Shown here: in pieces, positions 47,149 to 55,427 of the stretch
How positions within the stretch are numbered: position 1 is the first letter of the stretch
How the letters are laid out: every line of letters begins with the position of its first letter
Source: Microbacterium sp. CBA3102
GTDB taxonomy: Bacteria; Actinomycetota; Actinomycetes; Actinomycetales; Microbacteriaceae
Direction: 5' to 3'
Assembly (NCBI RefSeq): GCF_007954505.1
Contig: NZ_CP042412.1
Span: 2,480,001-2,544,000, forward strand
Length of the DNA stretch: 64,000 nt
Position numbers and translations under genes: made by a program
Notes under the pieces: model-generated
What the model was told of the DNA's origin: nothing
Database searches by the model: none
What the model saw: only the letters and a program-made list of their open reading frames with translations

Positions 47149-47946
47149 GTGGCTGAGACGAAGACGCATCGCGTCACGGTTGCGCAGCGCCCTCTGCTGC
47201 TGTCCTGGGCAGGGGCCACCGACCTCGGTCGCCGCCGCGAGATCAATCAGGACGCGTTCCTCGCCGAGTACCCGCTCTTCATCGTCGCGGACGGCATGGG
47301 GGGCCATGCCGGCGGCGAGATCGCGAGCAGCAGCACCGTCGCGCGGCTCCAAGCCGTGGTCGCTGCCGGTGAGGTCAACGGGCCGGCGATCGAGAAAGCA
47401 CTCGAGTTGGCCGTGGCTGACATCGCCGACCACCCGGAGACGACCGACGAAGGCACCGGCACCACGCTCACGGGTGTCTTCCTGGTCGGTGACGGCGAAG
47501 ATGCGCACTGGGTGGCGTTGAATATCGGGGACTCGCGGGTGTATCTGCTCCGCGATGACCGGCTCGTACAGGTGACGACGGATCACTCCGTGGTCCAGGA
47601 GCTGATCGCGGCAGGCAAGCTCAGCCCCGAGGAGGCGGAAGGGCATCCGTACAGCAACGTGATCACGCGGGCGGTGGGGGCGAGCGAACTCACTGCACCG
47701 GACTACGTCACCCTAGACGTGCGCGCGGGGGATCGGTTCGTGATCTGCTCCGACGGGCTCACGAAGGAGCTCACCGACTACGGGATCCAGCACTTCCTCC
47801 GGGCCAACAGCGATCCAGCGGCAGGCGTCGATGCCATGCTCGCGGCCGCCTTGGAGAACGGTGGGCGTGACAACGTGACGCTCATCATCGTCCAGATCGA
47901 GGACGACAGCGACTCCTCCTCCCCACCCGAAGACACCTCGGAATAG
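47149..47946 (+). CDS. PP2C-type serine/threonine phosphatase
   Basis: 265-residue soluble PPM phosphatase. Metal-binding motifs NQDAFLAEYPLFIVADGMGGHAGG (in parts NQDAF and VADGMGGHAGG), the Gly-Asp of NIGDSRVYLLRDD, DHSVVQEL, FVICSDGLTKEL and NGGRDNVTLIIV. GTG at 47149 with GGAGG 6 nt upstream is chosen; an in-frame GTG at 47098 is possible but lacks a ribosome-binding site. It lies 58 bp upstream of the FtsK/EssC-type ATPase gene, a pairing seen with type VII-like loci, and no partner kinase is in the window. Confidence 0.92.
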   Translation: MAETKTHRVTVAQRPLLLSWAGATDLGRRREINQDAFLAEYPLFIVADGMGGHAGGEIASSSTVARLQAVVAAGEVNGPAIEKALELAVADIADHPETTDEGTGTTLTGVFLVGDGEDAHWVALNIGDSRVYLLRDDRLVQVTTDHSVVQELIAAGKLSPEEAEGHPYSNVITRAVGASELTAPDYVTLDVRAGDRFVICSDGLTKELTDYGIQHFLRANSDPAAGVDAMLAAALENGGRDNVTLIIVQIEDDSDSSSPPEDTSE

Positions 47947-48004
47947 TCGCTCAGCGCTGTGGAGAGCGCCGTTCCTCTGACGTCCGTGCGGTCCACTGGG
48001 TGGC

Positions 48005-50758
48005 ATGGAATCTCTTCCGATCGTTCTCCCGGCGGCCCCCGCAGCCTCTCGCCGCGCTGGGCTGCCGTTTCTGGCGGCCGTCGTCCCGGTGGTCGGGGGT
48101 GTGGCGCTGTGGCTGATCACCGGTTCGCTGTTCGCGCTCTGCTTCGCGGCATTGGGCCCGTTGATGATGGCGGCTTCGTTCCTCGATGCGGCCCGAAACC
48201 GACGCCGCGAACGTCGGCAGGGTGAGGCTGATGCGGAGCGGAACTGGGCCGCGGTCGACGCAGACCTGATCCGCCGCCATCGGGCTGAGCGTGAAGCGCT
48301 GTGGCTCCGTCTGCCCGACGCTTCCGTCTGCCTCACGCAGCCGCCCCTCCGCGGGGCACAGCCGCCCGATGCGGAGACCTCCCTCGTCGTGGGCACCGGC
48401 AGCGTCGCGAGCGGGGTCCGTTGTAGCGGGGGAGACGACAGCCGTGGCCGCGAGTTCCGTCAACGTTCCGGCGTCCTCGAAGACGCGCCGATCGTGGTCC
48501 GACTGGGTGGGGGCGTCTGCATACGCGGGGCGCGACCGGTGATCTTCGCCGTCGCGCGGGCGTTGGTGGTGCAGCTCGGTCTGCGTTTCGGTGCTGCACA
48601 GCTGTCGTTGGTGGGCACCGCCCTCGACGATTGCGGCCTCGCCGCGCTGCCGCATGCGCGACGTTCGCGTCGAAGCGGCTTTCGCCTCGGCGTCGGGACG
48701 CCTGACTCCGGTCGCGTGGAGGCGGATGCACTGATCTGGCTCGTCCCCGCCGACACAGAGGTACCCGAGGGGATCACCACCGTGATCGACGTCATCGAGC
48801 CGGGACGAGCGAACCTCCGTACGCCGAACGGGACGTCGACGCTTGCGGTCGAGTGCCTGTCGCTCGCCCAAGTGGGTCAGGTCGCCGAAGAACACGCAGC
48901 GCGGAGCGACGGCGCCGACGTGCTCCCGGACGTGGTCTCCTTGCACGAGCTGGAACAGCCGCCCGCCGGCGAAGGTCTGCCCGCGGCGATCGGACGGAGC
49001 GCGTACGGCGATGTCATGCTCGACATCGTCGAGGACGGTCCGCATGCCATCGTCACCGGCACGACGGGGACGGGCAAGAGCGAGTTGCTCGTCAGCTGGG
49101 TCACCGCGATCGCTGCGCACCACGGCCCCGACAGGGTGACCTTCCTCCTGGCTGACTTCAAGGGTGGCACGGCCTTCGAGCCGCTGAGGGCGCTGCGACA
49201 GGTCGCGGCGGTGATCACGGACCTCGATGAGGAAGGCGCACGGCGCGGCGTCTCGAGCCTCACAGCGGAGCTCCGTCGGCGCGAGGCGCTCTTGGCGGCC
49301 GCAGGGGCCCGTGATGTGCGTGAGGTCGGGATTCCGCGGTTGGTCATCGTCGTGGACGAGTTCGCGGCGTTGTTGGCCGAGCATCCTGATCTCGGGGCGG
49401 TGTTCATCGATGTGGCGGCCCGAGGACGCGCTTTGGGCATGCATCTCATCCTCGGTACGCAGCGTGCGACCGGTGTGGTGCGAGACGCACTCGCCGCCAA
49501 TTGTCCGCTTCGCATCAGTCTGCGGGTGGGGGACGCGGCCGACAGCAGGGCGATGATCGGCACCGATGCTGCGGCCGAGCTTCCCGGAGGTGCTGCTTCC
49601 CGCGGGGTCGGGCTCGTGCGGCGCCCCTCAGACTCGGAACCGATCGCCGTGCGAGTCGCGCTCACCGGAGCCACCGAGTTGCGCGGCATCGGATTGCGCT
49701 GGGCGGAGACCGCGCCACCACGCAGCCCGTGGCTTCCGGCGCTTCCCTCGCGGCTTCCACTCGGCGATCTGCTCACGGCGCCTGACCGCGCGTCGGGTGA
49801 CGCGGTGATCCTCGGCCGGGCAGACGAACCGGCACAGCAGATGCAACCGCTGGAGACGTTGCACTGCGGGCAGGAGCGGGGGCTGGTGTTCCTCGGGGCG
49901 TCGGGATCGGGACGCACAACGGCCCTGCGAGTCCTCGCGGCGCAGCGCTCCGGCACGGACTCCGTCTGGGTGCCGCGGGACCTCGAGGGCGCATGGGATC
50001 TCGTCGACGCATGGAGCTCGGGCGAGGAGCGGGTCCCCGCTCTCGTGCTCTGCGACGACCTCGACGCGCTCGTCGCGGGCTTCCCGCCTGACTACGGCCA
50101 GCAGTTCGCCCAACGCTGGGAACACCTGCTGCGCTCCGGCGCGGGGACGACTTTCGCCGTGACCGCCGGCCGATCGACGGGAGCAGTGGGACGCGTCCTC
50201 GATGCACTTCCGCGCCGCGCGCTCCTGCGCATGGCGACTCGGGTCGAGCACCTCGCGGCCGGAGGTGAGGCATCCGCGTTCCTCCGCGACCGCAACCCCG
50301 GGCGCGCGTGGATCGGTGACCGGGAGGTCCAGCTCGCCTGGGTCGACGACGACCACGACGGCGTCGGCGAGCCGATCGAGCCGCCCGCGATGACGACGTG
50401 GTCGCCGTCGTGCGCCGTCACCGCGATCGTCAGCGCCGGCGCGAGGGCGACAGCGTCGCGGCTACGTGACGCGCACGCCGGCTTCGAAGTAGTTCTCGTC
50501 GGTGCAGAGCCGACCCTGCCGGACGGTCACCGCATCCTGATCGCCGATGCCGAGACCTGGCAACGCAACTGGTCGTCGTGGCAGCGCATCCGCGCCGAAG
50601 GAGAGGTCGTGATCCGAGCGGAGCAGCCGGCGGACCTGCGGCAGCTCGCGGGGGTCCGCGAACTCCCGCCCTTTGCACGGTCGCATGCAGGACGGGCCTG
50701 GTCCGTTCGGGGAGCGGAGCCGCCGCGCCGAGTGATCCTCGCGGAGCTGACGCCGTGA
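48005..50758 (+). CDS. FtsK/SpoIIIE-domain ATPase, EssC/EccC-like
   Basis: 917 residues. Two membrane helices near the N-terminus (residues about 20-60), then an FtsK/SpoIIIE ATPase domain with Walker A GTTGTGKS (near residue 352), region FLLADFKGGTAFEPL, Walker B LVIVVDEFAALLAEHPDL and HLILGTQRATGVV. A second P-loop GASGSGRT (near 630) opens a more degenerate ATPase domain. This matches the motor of type VII secretion (EccC/EssC, usually 1200-1500 residues) but is shorter. No WXG100, EccB, EccD or EccE gene is nearby, so it is an orphan motor. Substrate unknown. Confidence 0.85.
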   Translation: MESLPIVLPAAPAASRRAGLPFLAAVVPVVGGVALWLITGSLFALCFAALGPLMMAASFLDAARNRRRERRQGEADAERNWAAVDADLIRRHRAEREALWLRLPDASVCLTQPPLRGAQPPDAETSLVVGTGSVASGVRCSGGDDSRGREFRQRSGVLEDAPIVVRLGGGVCIRGARPVIFAVARALVVQLGLRFGAAQLSLVGTALDDCGLAALPHARRSRRSGFRLGVGTPDSGRVEADALIWLVPADTEVPEGITTVIDVIEPGRANLRTPNGTSTLAVECLSLAQVGQVAEEHAARSDGADVLPDVVSLHELEQPPAGEGLPAAIGRSAYGDVMLDIVEDGPHAIVTGTTGTGKSELLVSWVTAIAAHHGPDRVTFLLADFKGGTAFEPLRALRQVAAVITDLDEEGARRGVSSLTAELRRREALLAAAGARDVREVGIPRLVIVVDEFAALLAEHPDLGAVFIDVAARGRALGMHLILGTQRATGVVRDALAANCPLRISLRVGDAADSRAMIGTDAAAELPGGAASRGVGLVRRPSDSEPIAVRVALTGATELRGIGLRWAETAPPRSPWLPALPSRLPLGDLLTAPDRASGDAVILGRADEPAQQMQPLETLHCGQERGLVFLGASGSGRTTALRVLAAQRSGTDSVWVPRDLEGAWDLVDAWSSGEERVPALVLCDDLDALVAGFPPDYGQQFAQRWEHLLRSGAGTTFAVTAGRSTGAVGRVLDALPRRALLRMATRVEHLAAGGEASAFLRDRNPGRAWIGDREVQLAWVDDDHDGVGEPIEPPAMTTWSPSCAVTAIVSAGARATASRLRDAHAGFEVVLVGAEPTLPDGHRILIADAETWQRNWSSWQRIRAEGEVVIRAEQPADLRQLAGVRELPPFARSHAGRAWSVRGAEPPRRVILAELTP

Positions 50759-50802
50759 GGACCAGCGGATCTTCGAGAGCCCGTGAGCCGACCGCTCGCG
50801 CC

Positions 50803-51798
50803 TCAGATGGCGGCGCTCGGGCGGATGGTCCCGACGATCGAGCCACCGCCGGACACGCCCAGGGGCAGAGCCTCCGCCAGCGTCGCGACGTCGGTGTCAC
50901 TCAGGCCGCCTGAGCGGGCGAGCAGCGTGGCGGCCACGATCGTCGCTGCGCGGGTCGCTCCGTCCAGGACCTTCAGCGCCACGGTCGTGCCGTTCGGGGC
51001 GACCATCACCATGATGCCCTCGGCTCCGAACTTGGCGAACACTCCGAGCTTCTCGATCGCGATGGTGTCGGGCCGACCAGGGCCTTCGATCGCCCAGGGG
51101 TTCTCCCGCACTGCGCGGACCAGAGAACCCGCCACCCGATGGAGGGCGAACGGCGAACGGTCGGATGCCGTGCCGATGCGATGGATCGAGCGCGCCAGGC
51201 CCGTGAGCGTGATCGCGTGCACGGGGGCGCCGCAGCCGTCGATCGCCGTGTGCGCCACCTTCTCGCCCGTCAGGCGCTCGACGACGTCGCGGATGTGCGC
51301 CTGGAGAGGATGAGCGGGGTCGAGGTAACCGTCCGTCGGCCAGCCGGTCGCCACGCAGGCGCGCAGCATCGCGGCGTGCTTTCCCGAACAGGGCATCCGG
51401 ACCCGCGAGGGTTCGCCGTGCTCGCGGACGAGTTCGTCGCGGCTGGCGGAGTCGGTCGGCCACGACGCCGGGCAACCGAGGTGGTCTTCGGTCAGCCCGC
51501 CTTCGGTGAGCATGTCGCGCACCACGGAGGCGTGCCGATCGGTGCCGACGTGACTCGCGGTGGAGATGGCGAGCTGCTCGCCCTCCAAGACGGCACCGGC
51601 GGTGATGCAGGCGACGGCCTGCAGGGGCTTGAGGCTCGAACGAGGGAGGATCAGGGCGTCGACGTTGCCGTGGCGGGCGATGACATCACCGTCGGAGGAC
51701 AGCACGACCGCGGCTCCGACGTGACGCGATTCGACGAAGCCGCTCCGCTCGACGACGGCGAGTTCCACGGAATCCTGAATGGTGAGAGTCTCCAGCAC
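50803..51798 (-). CDS. L-asparaginase II family protein
   Basis: 331-residue protein of the asparaginase II family (PF06089 type, as in Rhizobium thermolabile-inducible and many actinobacterial enzymes), unrelated in fold motifs to the E. coli AnsA/AnsB type. Recognisable stretches: RSSLKPLQAVACITAGA near the N-terminus, CSGKHAAMLRACVATGWP, and IDGCGAPVHAITLTGLA. Expected to hydrolyse asparagine to aspartate and ammonia. GTG start with TAGAGT exactly 6 nt upstream. Converges with the FtsK-type gene. Confidence 0.9.
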   Translation of the reverse strand: MLETLTIQDSVELAVVERSGFVESRHVGAAVVLSSDGDVIARHGNVDALILPRSSLKPLQAVACITAGAVLEGEQLAISTASHVGTDRHASVVRDMLTEGGLTEDHLGCPASWPTDSASRDELVREHGEPSRVRMPCSGKHAAMLRACVATGWPTDGYLDPAHPLQAHIRDVVERLTGEKVAHTAIDGCGAPVHAITLTGLARSIHRIGTASDRSPFALHRVAGSLVRAVRENPWAIEGPGRPDTIAIEKLGVFAKFGAEGIMVMVAPNGTTVALKVLDGATRAATIVAATLLARSGGLSDTDVATLAEALPLGVSGGGSIVGTIRPSAAI

Positions 51799-51804
51799 CC
51801 GTCA

Positions 51805-51810
51805 ACTCTA
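51805..51810 (-). promoter_or_regulatory. -10 hexamer TAGAGT, leaderless-type promoter
   Basis: TAGAGT followed by 6 nt (TGACGG) and the GTG of the asparaginase gene at 51798. Confidence 0.5.
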
Positions 51811-51853
51811 TCGCCGCAGGCCTGGTCGCTCCGCCGACGTCGCACGGGGCTGG

Positions 51854-51859
51854 CAGACT
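51854..51859 (+). promoter_or_regulatory. -10-like hexamer CAGACT, leaderless-type promoter
   Basis: CAGACT followed by 6 nt (GGCGAC) and the ATG of the OsmC gene at 51866. One mismatch to TANNNT but identical spacing. Confidence 0.4.
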
Positions 51860-51865
51860 GGCGAC

Positions 51866-52359
51866 ATGGCACAGTCGACTTCCCGCGCCCTCGGCGAACA
51901 CCACTACGCACTCACCGCGACGTGGACCGGCAATCTCGGAACAGGCACATCCGGCTACCGCGACTACCGCCGTGACGTGACCATCGAAGTCAGCGGAAAG
52001 CCGGAGCTCCTCGCATCCGCCGACAAACCGTTCCGCGGGGACCCTGCACGGTGGAATCCGGAAGATCTGCTGCTGGCATCTCTCTCCGAGTGCCACCTGC
52101 TGTCATACCTGCATGCCTGCGTGACGCTGGGTGTGGTCGTCGTCTCCTACAGCGACGACGCCAGCGGGATGATGCGCGAGGACGGAAAAGGGGGAGGGCC
52201 TTCGTGGAGGTGATGCTCCGCCCCGATGTCGTGGTCGCGGAGGCGTCGATGATCGAAGCCGCAGAGCGGGCGCACGAGTTGGCGAACCAATGGTGCTTCA
52301 TCGCCAACTCGATGAACTTCCCCGTGCGCCACGAGGCGAAGATCAGCGCGCTCGCGTAG
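51866..52359 (+). pseudogene. OsmC family protein, frameshifted
   Basis: OsmC-type thiol peroxidase read in two frames. The first 110 or so residues (ALGEHHYALTATWTGNLGTG, then DLLLASLSECHLLSYLHACV with the family Cys position held by CHLL) run into a premature TGA at 52211-52213. The rest (EVMLRPDVVVAEASMIEAAE, NQWCFIANSMNFPVRHEAKI) is in the -1 frame. The shift lies in the run AAAAGGGGGAGGG at 52186-52198; one missing base (G5 for an original G6) explains it. Could be a true pseudogene or a sequencing error. No convincing programmed-frameshift heptamer is in phase. Confidence 0.85.
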
Positions 52360-52374
52360 AGATGCGGTGGACCG

Positions 52375-53173
52375 TCAGCGACGTTCGTGGGGGAGCGCCT
52401 GCTTGATCTTCTCGATGGTGCTCTGCGCCGGTGCCTCGTTGTAGGCCCCCGCGAGCTCCTGGCCCGACAATCCGTGGATCGCGGCCATGATCTCATCGGT
52501 GGCGAGGCGGCGCGCACGTCCGCTCGTCGCGGGACCGTGCGGAGACAGATCGAGTGGCTCGCCGAAGCGGACCGTGATGCGCTCCGAGAGCGTCGGGACC
52601 TTGGCCCCCACGGGCATCACCTTGTCCGTGCCGATCAGCCCGACCGGGACGACGGGCGCGCCCGTCTGCAAGGCGAGGAAGGCGACGCCGGTGCGGCCCT
52701 TGTAGAGTCGACCGTCCGTGGAGCGTGTGCCTTCCGGATACAGCGCCACCGCGAGGCCCTCATCGAGGAGCTGCCGCTGCAGATCCAGCGCGTCCAGTGC
52801 TGCTTGGCCGGCCCCGCGTCGCACCGGGATGGCTCCGATGGACTCGAAGAACGTCTTGCTCATCCAGCCTTGGAAGCCGGTGCCCTCGAAGTAGGCGGAC
52901 TTCGCGAGGAAGTGCACCGGACGGGGCGCGGCGACGGGGATCGCGATCGAGTCGATGAACGAGAGGTGATTGCTCGCGAAGATGACGGGCCCGGTCAGCG
53001 GCACCCGATCGCGACCTTCGATACGCGGCCGGTACACGAGGCGGGCGAGCGGGGGTGATGAGGCTGCGGCCGAGGGTGTACGCGAAGCCGGCATGGCGTG
53101 GTTTCGCGGCCTCAGCGGGCGAGGATCCCTCTGCGGGCGACGATTCGGGCTCGACGGACTGCTCAGAGGTCAT
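52375..53173 (-). pseudogene. plsC: 1-acyl-sn-glycerol-3-phosphate acyltransferase, frameshifted near the 5' end
   Basis: PlsC-type acyltransferase that makes phosphatidate. Catalytic motifs are intact: NHLSFIDS (HX4D), FFESIGAIPVRRG, LYPEGTRSTDG and PVVPVGLIGTD. The N-terminus beginning MTSEQSVEPESSP and running to AGFAYTLGRSLITP is in another frame. Removing one base from the run of five G on the plus strand at 53051-53055 joins ...SLITP to LARLVYRPRIEG. The start at 53173 is supported by TAACCT 6 nt upstream. As written, a shorter 239-residue protein from 53094 is possible and might still be active. Confidence 0.85.
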
Positions 53174-53179
53174 CAGAGC

Positions 53180-53185
53180 AGGTTA
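53180..53185 (-). promoter_or_regulatory. -10 hexamer TAACCT, leaderless-type promoter of plsC
   Basis: TAACCT followed by 6 nt (GCTCTG) and the ATG at 53173. Supports the upstream start and therefore the frameshift call. Confidence 0.45.
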
Positions 53186-53296
53186 CTCCCGGATCCATGC
53201 TCGTGTGGGAATGAAGAGTTCCGCCGCGCCTCCCAGCCGGGGCAAAGGGGTATGGGGGAGTATGGGGTGTCCCGCCCGCGATCCCGAGGTCTCACT

Positions 53297-54254
53297 GTGC
53301 GCAAGCGTCCGCTCATCGTCCTGTCCACCGTCGCCGCGGCGACCCTGCTGCTGGCGGGCTGTTCCGGCAGTTCCGCGCCGTCGAGCTCCGGCACGCCTGA
53401 CCCGTCGGCTTCGAGCACGTGTGCTCTGGACGCGCAGCCAGGTGAGACCTCGGATGCCGTCGTCGTCGAGGGAGAGGGCGCCGACACGAAGGTGACCGTC
53501 CCGTCTGACGCGGCTTTCGCGGGCGTCGAGCGGACGGTCGTCTCTGCGGGCGACGGGGGACGACGTGCTCGTCAACGACCTGGTCTCGGTCCAGTACCAG
53601 ATCGTGGATGCGACGACCAACGAGGTGCTCGATTCCTCCGCTCGCGGCGAGGGAGGGGTGCTGCCCGTGCTCCTCGACACCAACCAGTCCTCGCTCTTCG
53701 TCGCCGCTCTCGAGTGCGAGCCGGTCGGCTCACGCGTCGTGCTCTCGCTGCCCGGCAGTGCCCTGGGCGAGGGCGCGAACAACGTGGTCGTCTACGCACA
53801 GGCCGTCGAGCAGCTGCCCGAAATCGCCACCGGAACCCCCGTCGACCCGACCCCCGGCATGCCGACGGTCACGCTCGATGATGACGGCAAGCCCTCGATC
53901 AAGATCCCCGAGGGTGACGCACCGACCGAGACCAAGGTCGCTGTCCTCACGCAGGGCGACGGACCGACCGTCGGATCCGGCGACCTCGTCGTCGTGCAGT
54001 ATCTGGGCGTCAAGTGGTCGGACGGCGAGGAGTTCGACTCGAGCTGGAGCCGCGACGCTGCACCGGCACAGTTCCAGACCACCGGCGTCGTCGCGGGCTT
54101 CCAGAAGGCTCTCGAAGGGCAGAAGGTCGGCTCGCAGGTCATCGTCGTGATGCCGCCGTCCGACGGCTACGGCGCGAGTGAAGGTCACGAGCTCCAGAAG
54201 GAGAGCCTCGTCTTCGTCGTGGACATCCTCGCCACCACGCCCGTCCAGCAGTAG
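53297..54254 (+). pseudogene. FKBP-type peptidyl-prolyl isomerase lipoprotein, frameshifted
   Basis: Exported FKBP-type prolyl isomerase with two FKBP-like domains. The N-terminal part (GTG at 53297, GAGGT upstream) encodes a lipoprotein signal with lipobox LLAGC and then a linker to ...VVSAGDG. The frame breaks at the run of five G at 53555-53559; removing one G continues into DDVLVNDLVSVQYQIVDA, a degenerate first FKBP domain, and a canonical second one (GDLVVVQYLGVKWSDGEEFD, FQKALEGQKVGSQVIVVMPP, YGASEGHELQ, LVFVVDIL). Corrected length is about 318 residues. True pseudogene or sequencing error. Confidence 0.87.
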
Positions 54255-54279
54255 CAGGGGCGGTATCCAGGACGTGTCC

Positions 54280-54285
54280 TAGGCT
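54280..54285 (+). promoter_or_regulatory. -10 hexamer TAGGCT, leaderless-type promoter of dxr
   Basis: TAGGCT followed by 6 nt (GGCGTC) and the dxr ATG at 54292. Confidence 0.5.
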
Positions 54286-54291
54286 GGCGTC

Positions 54292-55374
54292 ATGCGTCGC
54301 ATCATCGTCCTCGGCTCCACCGGCTCCATCGGCACCCAGGCGCTGGATGTCATCCGCGCCAACCCCCGGCGATTCGAACTCGTCGGTCTCGCCGCAGGAT
54401 CCAACCGCGAGATGCTGGAGGCGCAGGCTGAGGAATTCCGCGTCGAGCACACGGCGCTCGGAGCCGTCGACGCCGAGCAGCTCGTGCGCGACGTCGAGGC
54501 CGACGTCGTTCTCAACGCCATCACGGGTTCGATCGGTCTCGGCTCGACGCTGGCCGCGCTGCACGCGGGGCGCACTCTCGCGCTGGCGAACAAGGAATCC
54601 TTGATCGTCGGCGGTGACCTCGTCCTGGCCGCTGCCGCGCCGGGGCAGATCGTCCCGGTCGACTCCGAGCACTCGGCGTTGGCGCAGGCGCTCCTCGCCG
54701 GCACCCACGCCGAGGTGCGGCGCCTCGTGGTGACCGCATCCGGCGGCCCGTTCCGAGGGCGCTCCCGCGCAGAACTCACCGAGGTGACCCCCGCCGAGGC
54801 TCTGGCGCACCCGACCTGGGACATGGGGCGCATGGTCACGACGAACTCGGCGACCTTGGTGAACAAGGGGCTCGAGGTGATCGAGGCACACCTGCTCTTC
54901 GACGTCGCCTACGACGACATCGAGGTTGTCGTGCATCCGCAGTCGATCGTGCACTCGATGGTCGAGTTCATCGATGGTTCGACCATCGCGCAGGCGTCAC
55001 CGCCCGACATGCGCCTGCCCATCTCCCTGGGGCTGGATTGGCCGCACCGTGTCGGGGGCGTCGGACGGCCGTTGGATTGGACGCAAGCGACGTCCTGGAC
55101 GTTCGAACCGCTCGACAGAGAGGCTTTTCCCTCCGTCGCCCTGGCGAAGGCGGTCGGTCGCGCCGGCGGGACCTTCCCCGCGGTCTACAACGCCGCCAAC
55201 GAGCAGGCCGTCGACGCGTTCCACGAGGGACGGCTGTCGTTCCTCGGCATCGTCGACACGATCGCCCGCGTCATCGACGCCCATGACGCTCCCGACGCCT
55301 TGACCGTCGAGACGCTCGCGGCGGCCGAGACCTGGGCGCGCGAGACGGCCGATCGAATCATCGCGGCGGGCTGA
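54292..55374 (+). CDS. dxr: 1-deoxy-D-xylulose-5-phosphate reductoisomerase
   Basis: 360-residue second enzyme of the MEP isoprenoid pathway. NADPH motif [18 protein letters not shown], region [15 protein letters not shown], metal site [14 protein letters not shown] (Asp/Glu ligands), flexible loop [15 protein letters not shown] and [17 protein letters not shown]. Length slightly shorter than the 390-400 of E. coli and typical of Actinobacteria. Normally followed by rseP and ispG; here three minus-strand genes separate it from rseP. Confidence 0.97.
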   Translation: MRRIIVLGSTGSIGTQALDVIRANPRRFELVGLAAGSNREMLEAQAEEFRVEHTALGAVDAEQLVRDVEADVVLNAITGSIGLGSTLAALHAGRTLALANKESLIVGGDLVLAAAAPGQIVPVDSEHSALAQALLAGTHAEVRRLVVTASGGPFRGRSRAELTEVTPAEALAHPTWDMGRMVTTNSATLVNKGLEVIEAHLLFDVAYDDIEVVVHPQSIVHSMVEFIDGSTIAQASPPDMRLPISLGLDWPHRVGGVGRPLDWTQATSWTFEPLDREAFPSVALAKAVGRAGGTFPAVYNAANEQAVDAFHEGRLSFLGIVDTIARVIDAHDAPDALTVETLAAAETWARETADRIIAAG

Positions 55375-55400
55375 GCCCGGGGTCGGAGCGACCGGCGCCG

Positions 55401-55427
55401 CCCCGACGAGGTCAGTCCTCGTCGGGG
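55401..55427. terminator. bidirectional hairpin between dxr and the MurE-like gene
   Basis: Perfect 11-bp stem CCCCGACGAGG / CCTCGTCGGGG with a 5-nt loop TCAGT. On the minus strand the loop contains the TGA stop codon of the MurE-like gene and one arm its last codons, so coding end and terminator coincide. No U-tract. Confidence 0.6.

Noticed and set aside
52186..52198. Programmed -1 frameshift in the OsmC gene at AAAAGGGGG
   Set aside because: The in-phase codons GGA AAA GGG GGA do not form an X-XXY-YYZ heptamer that re-pairs after a -1 slip, and two neighbouring genes show similar homopolymer shifts.
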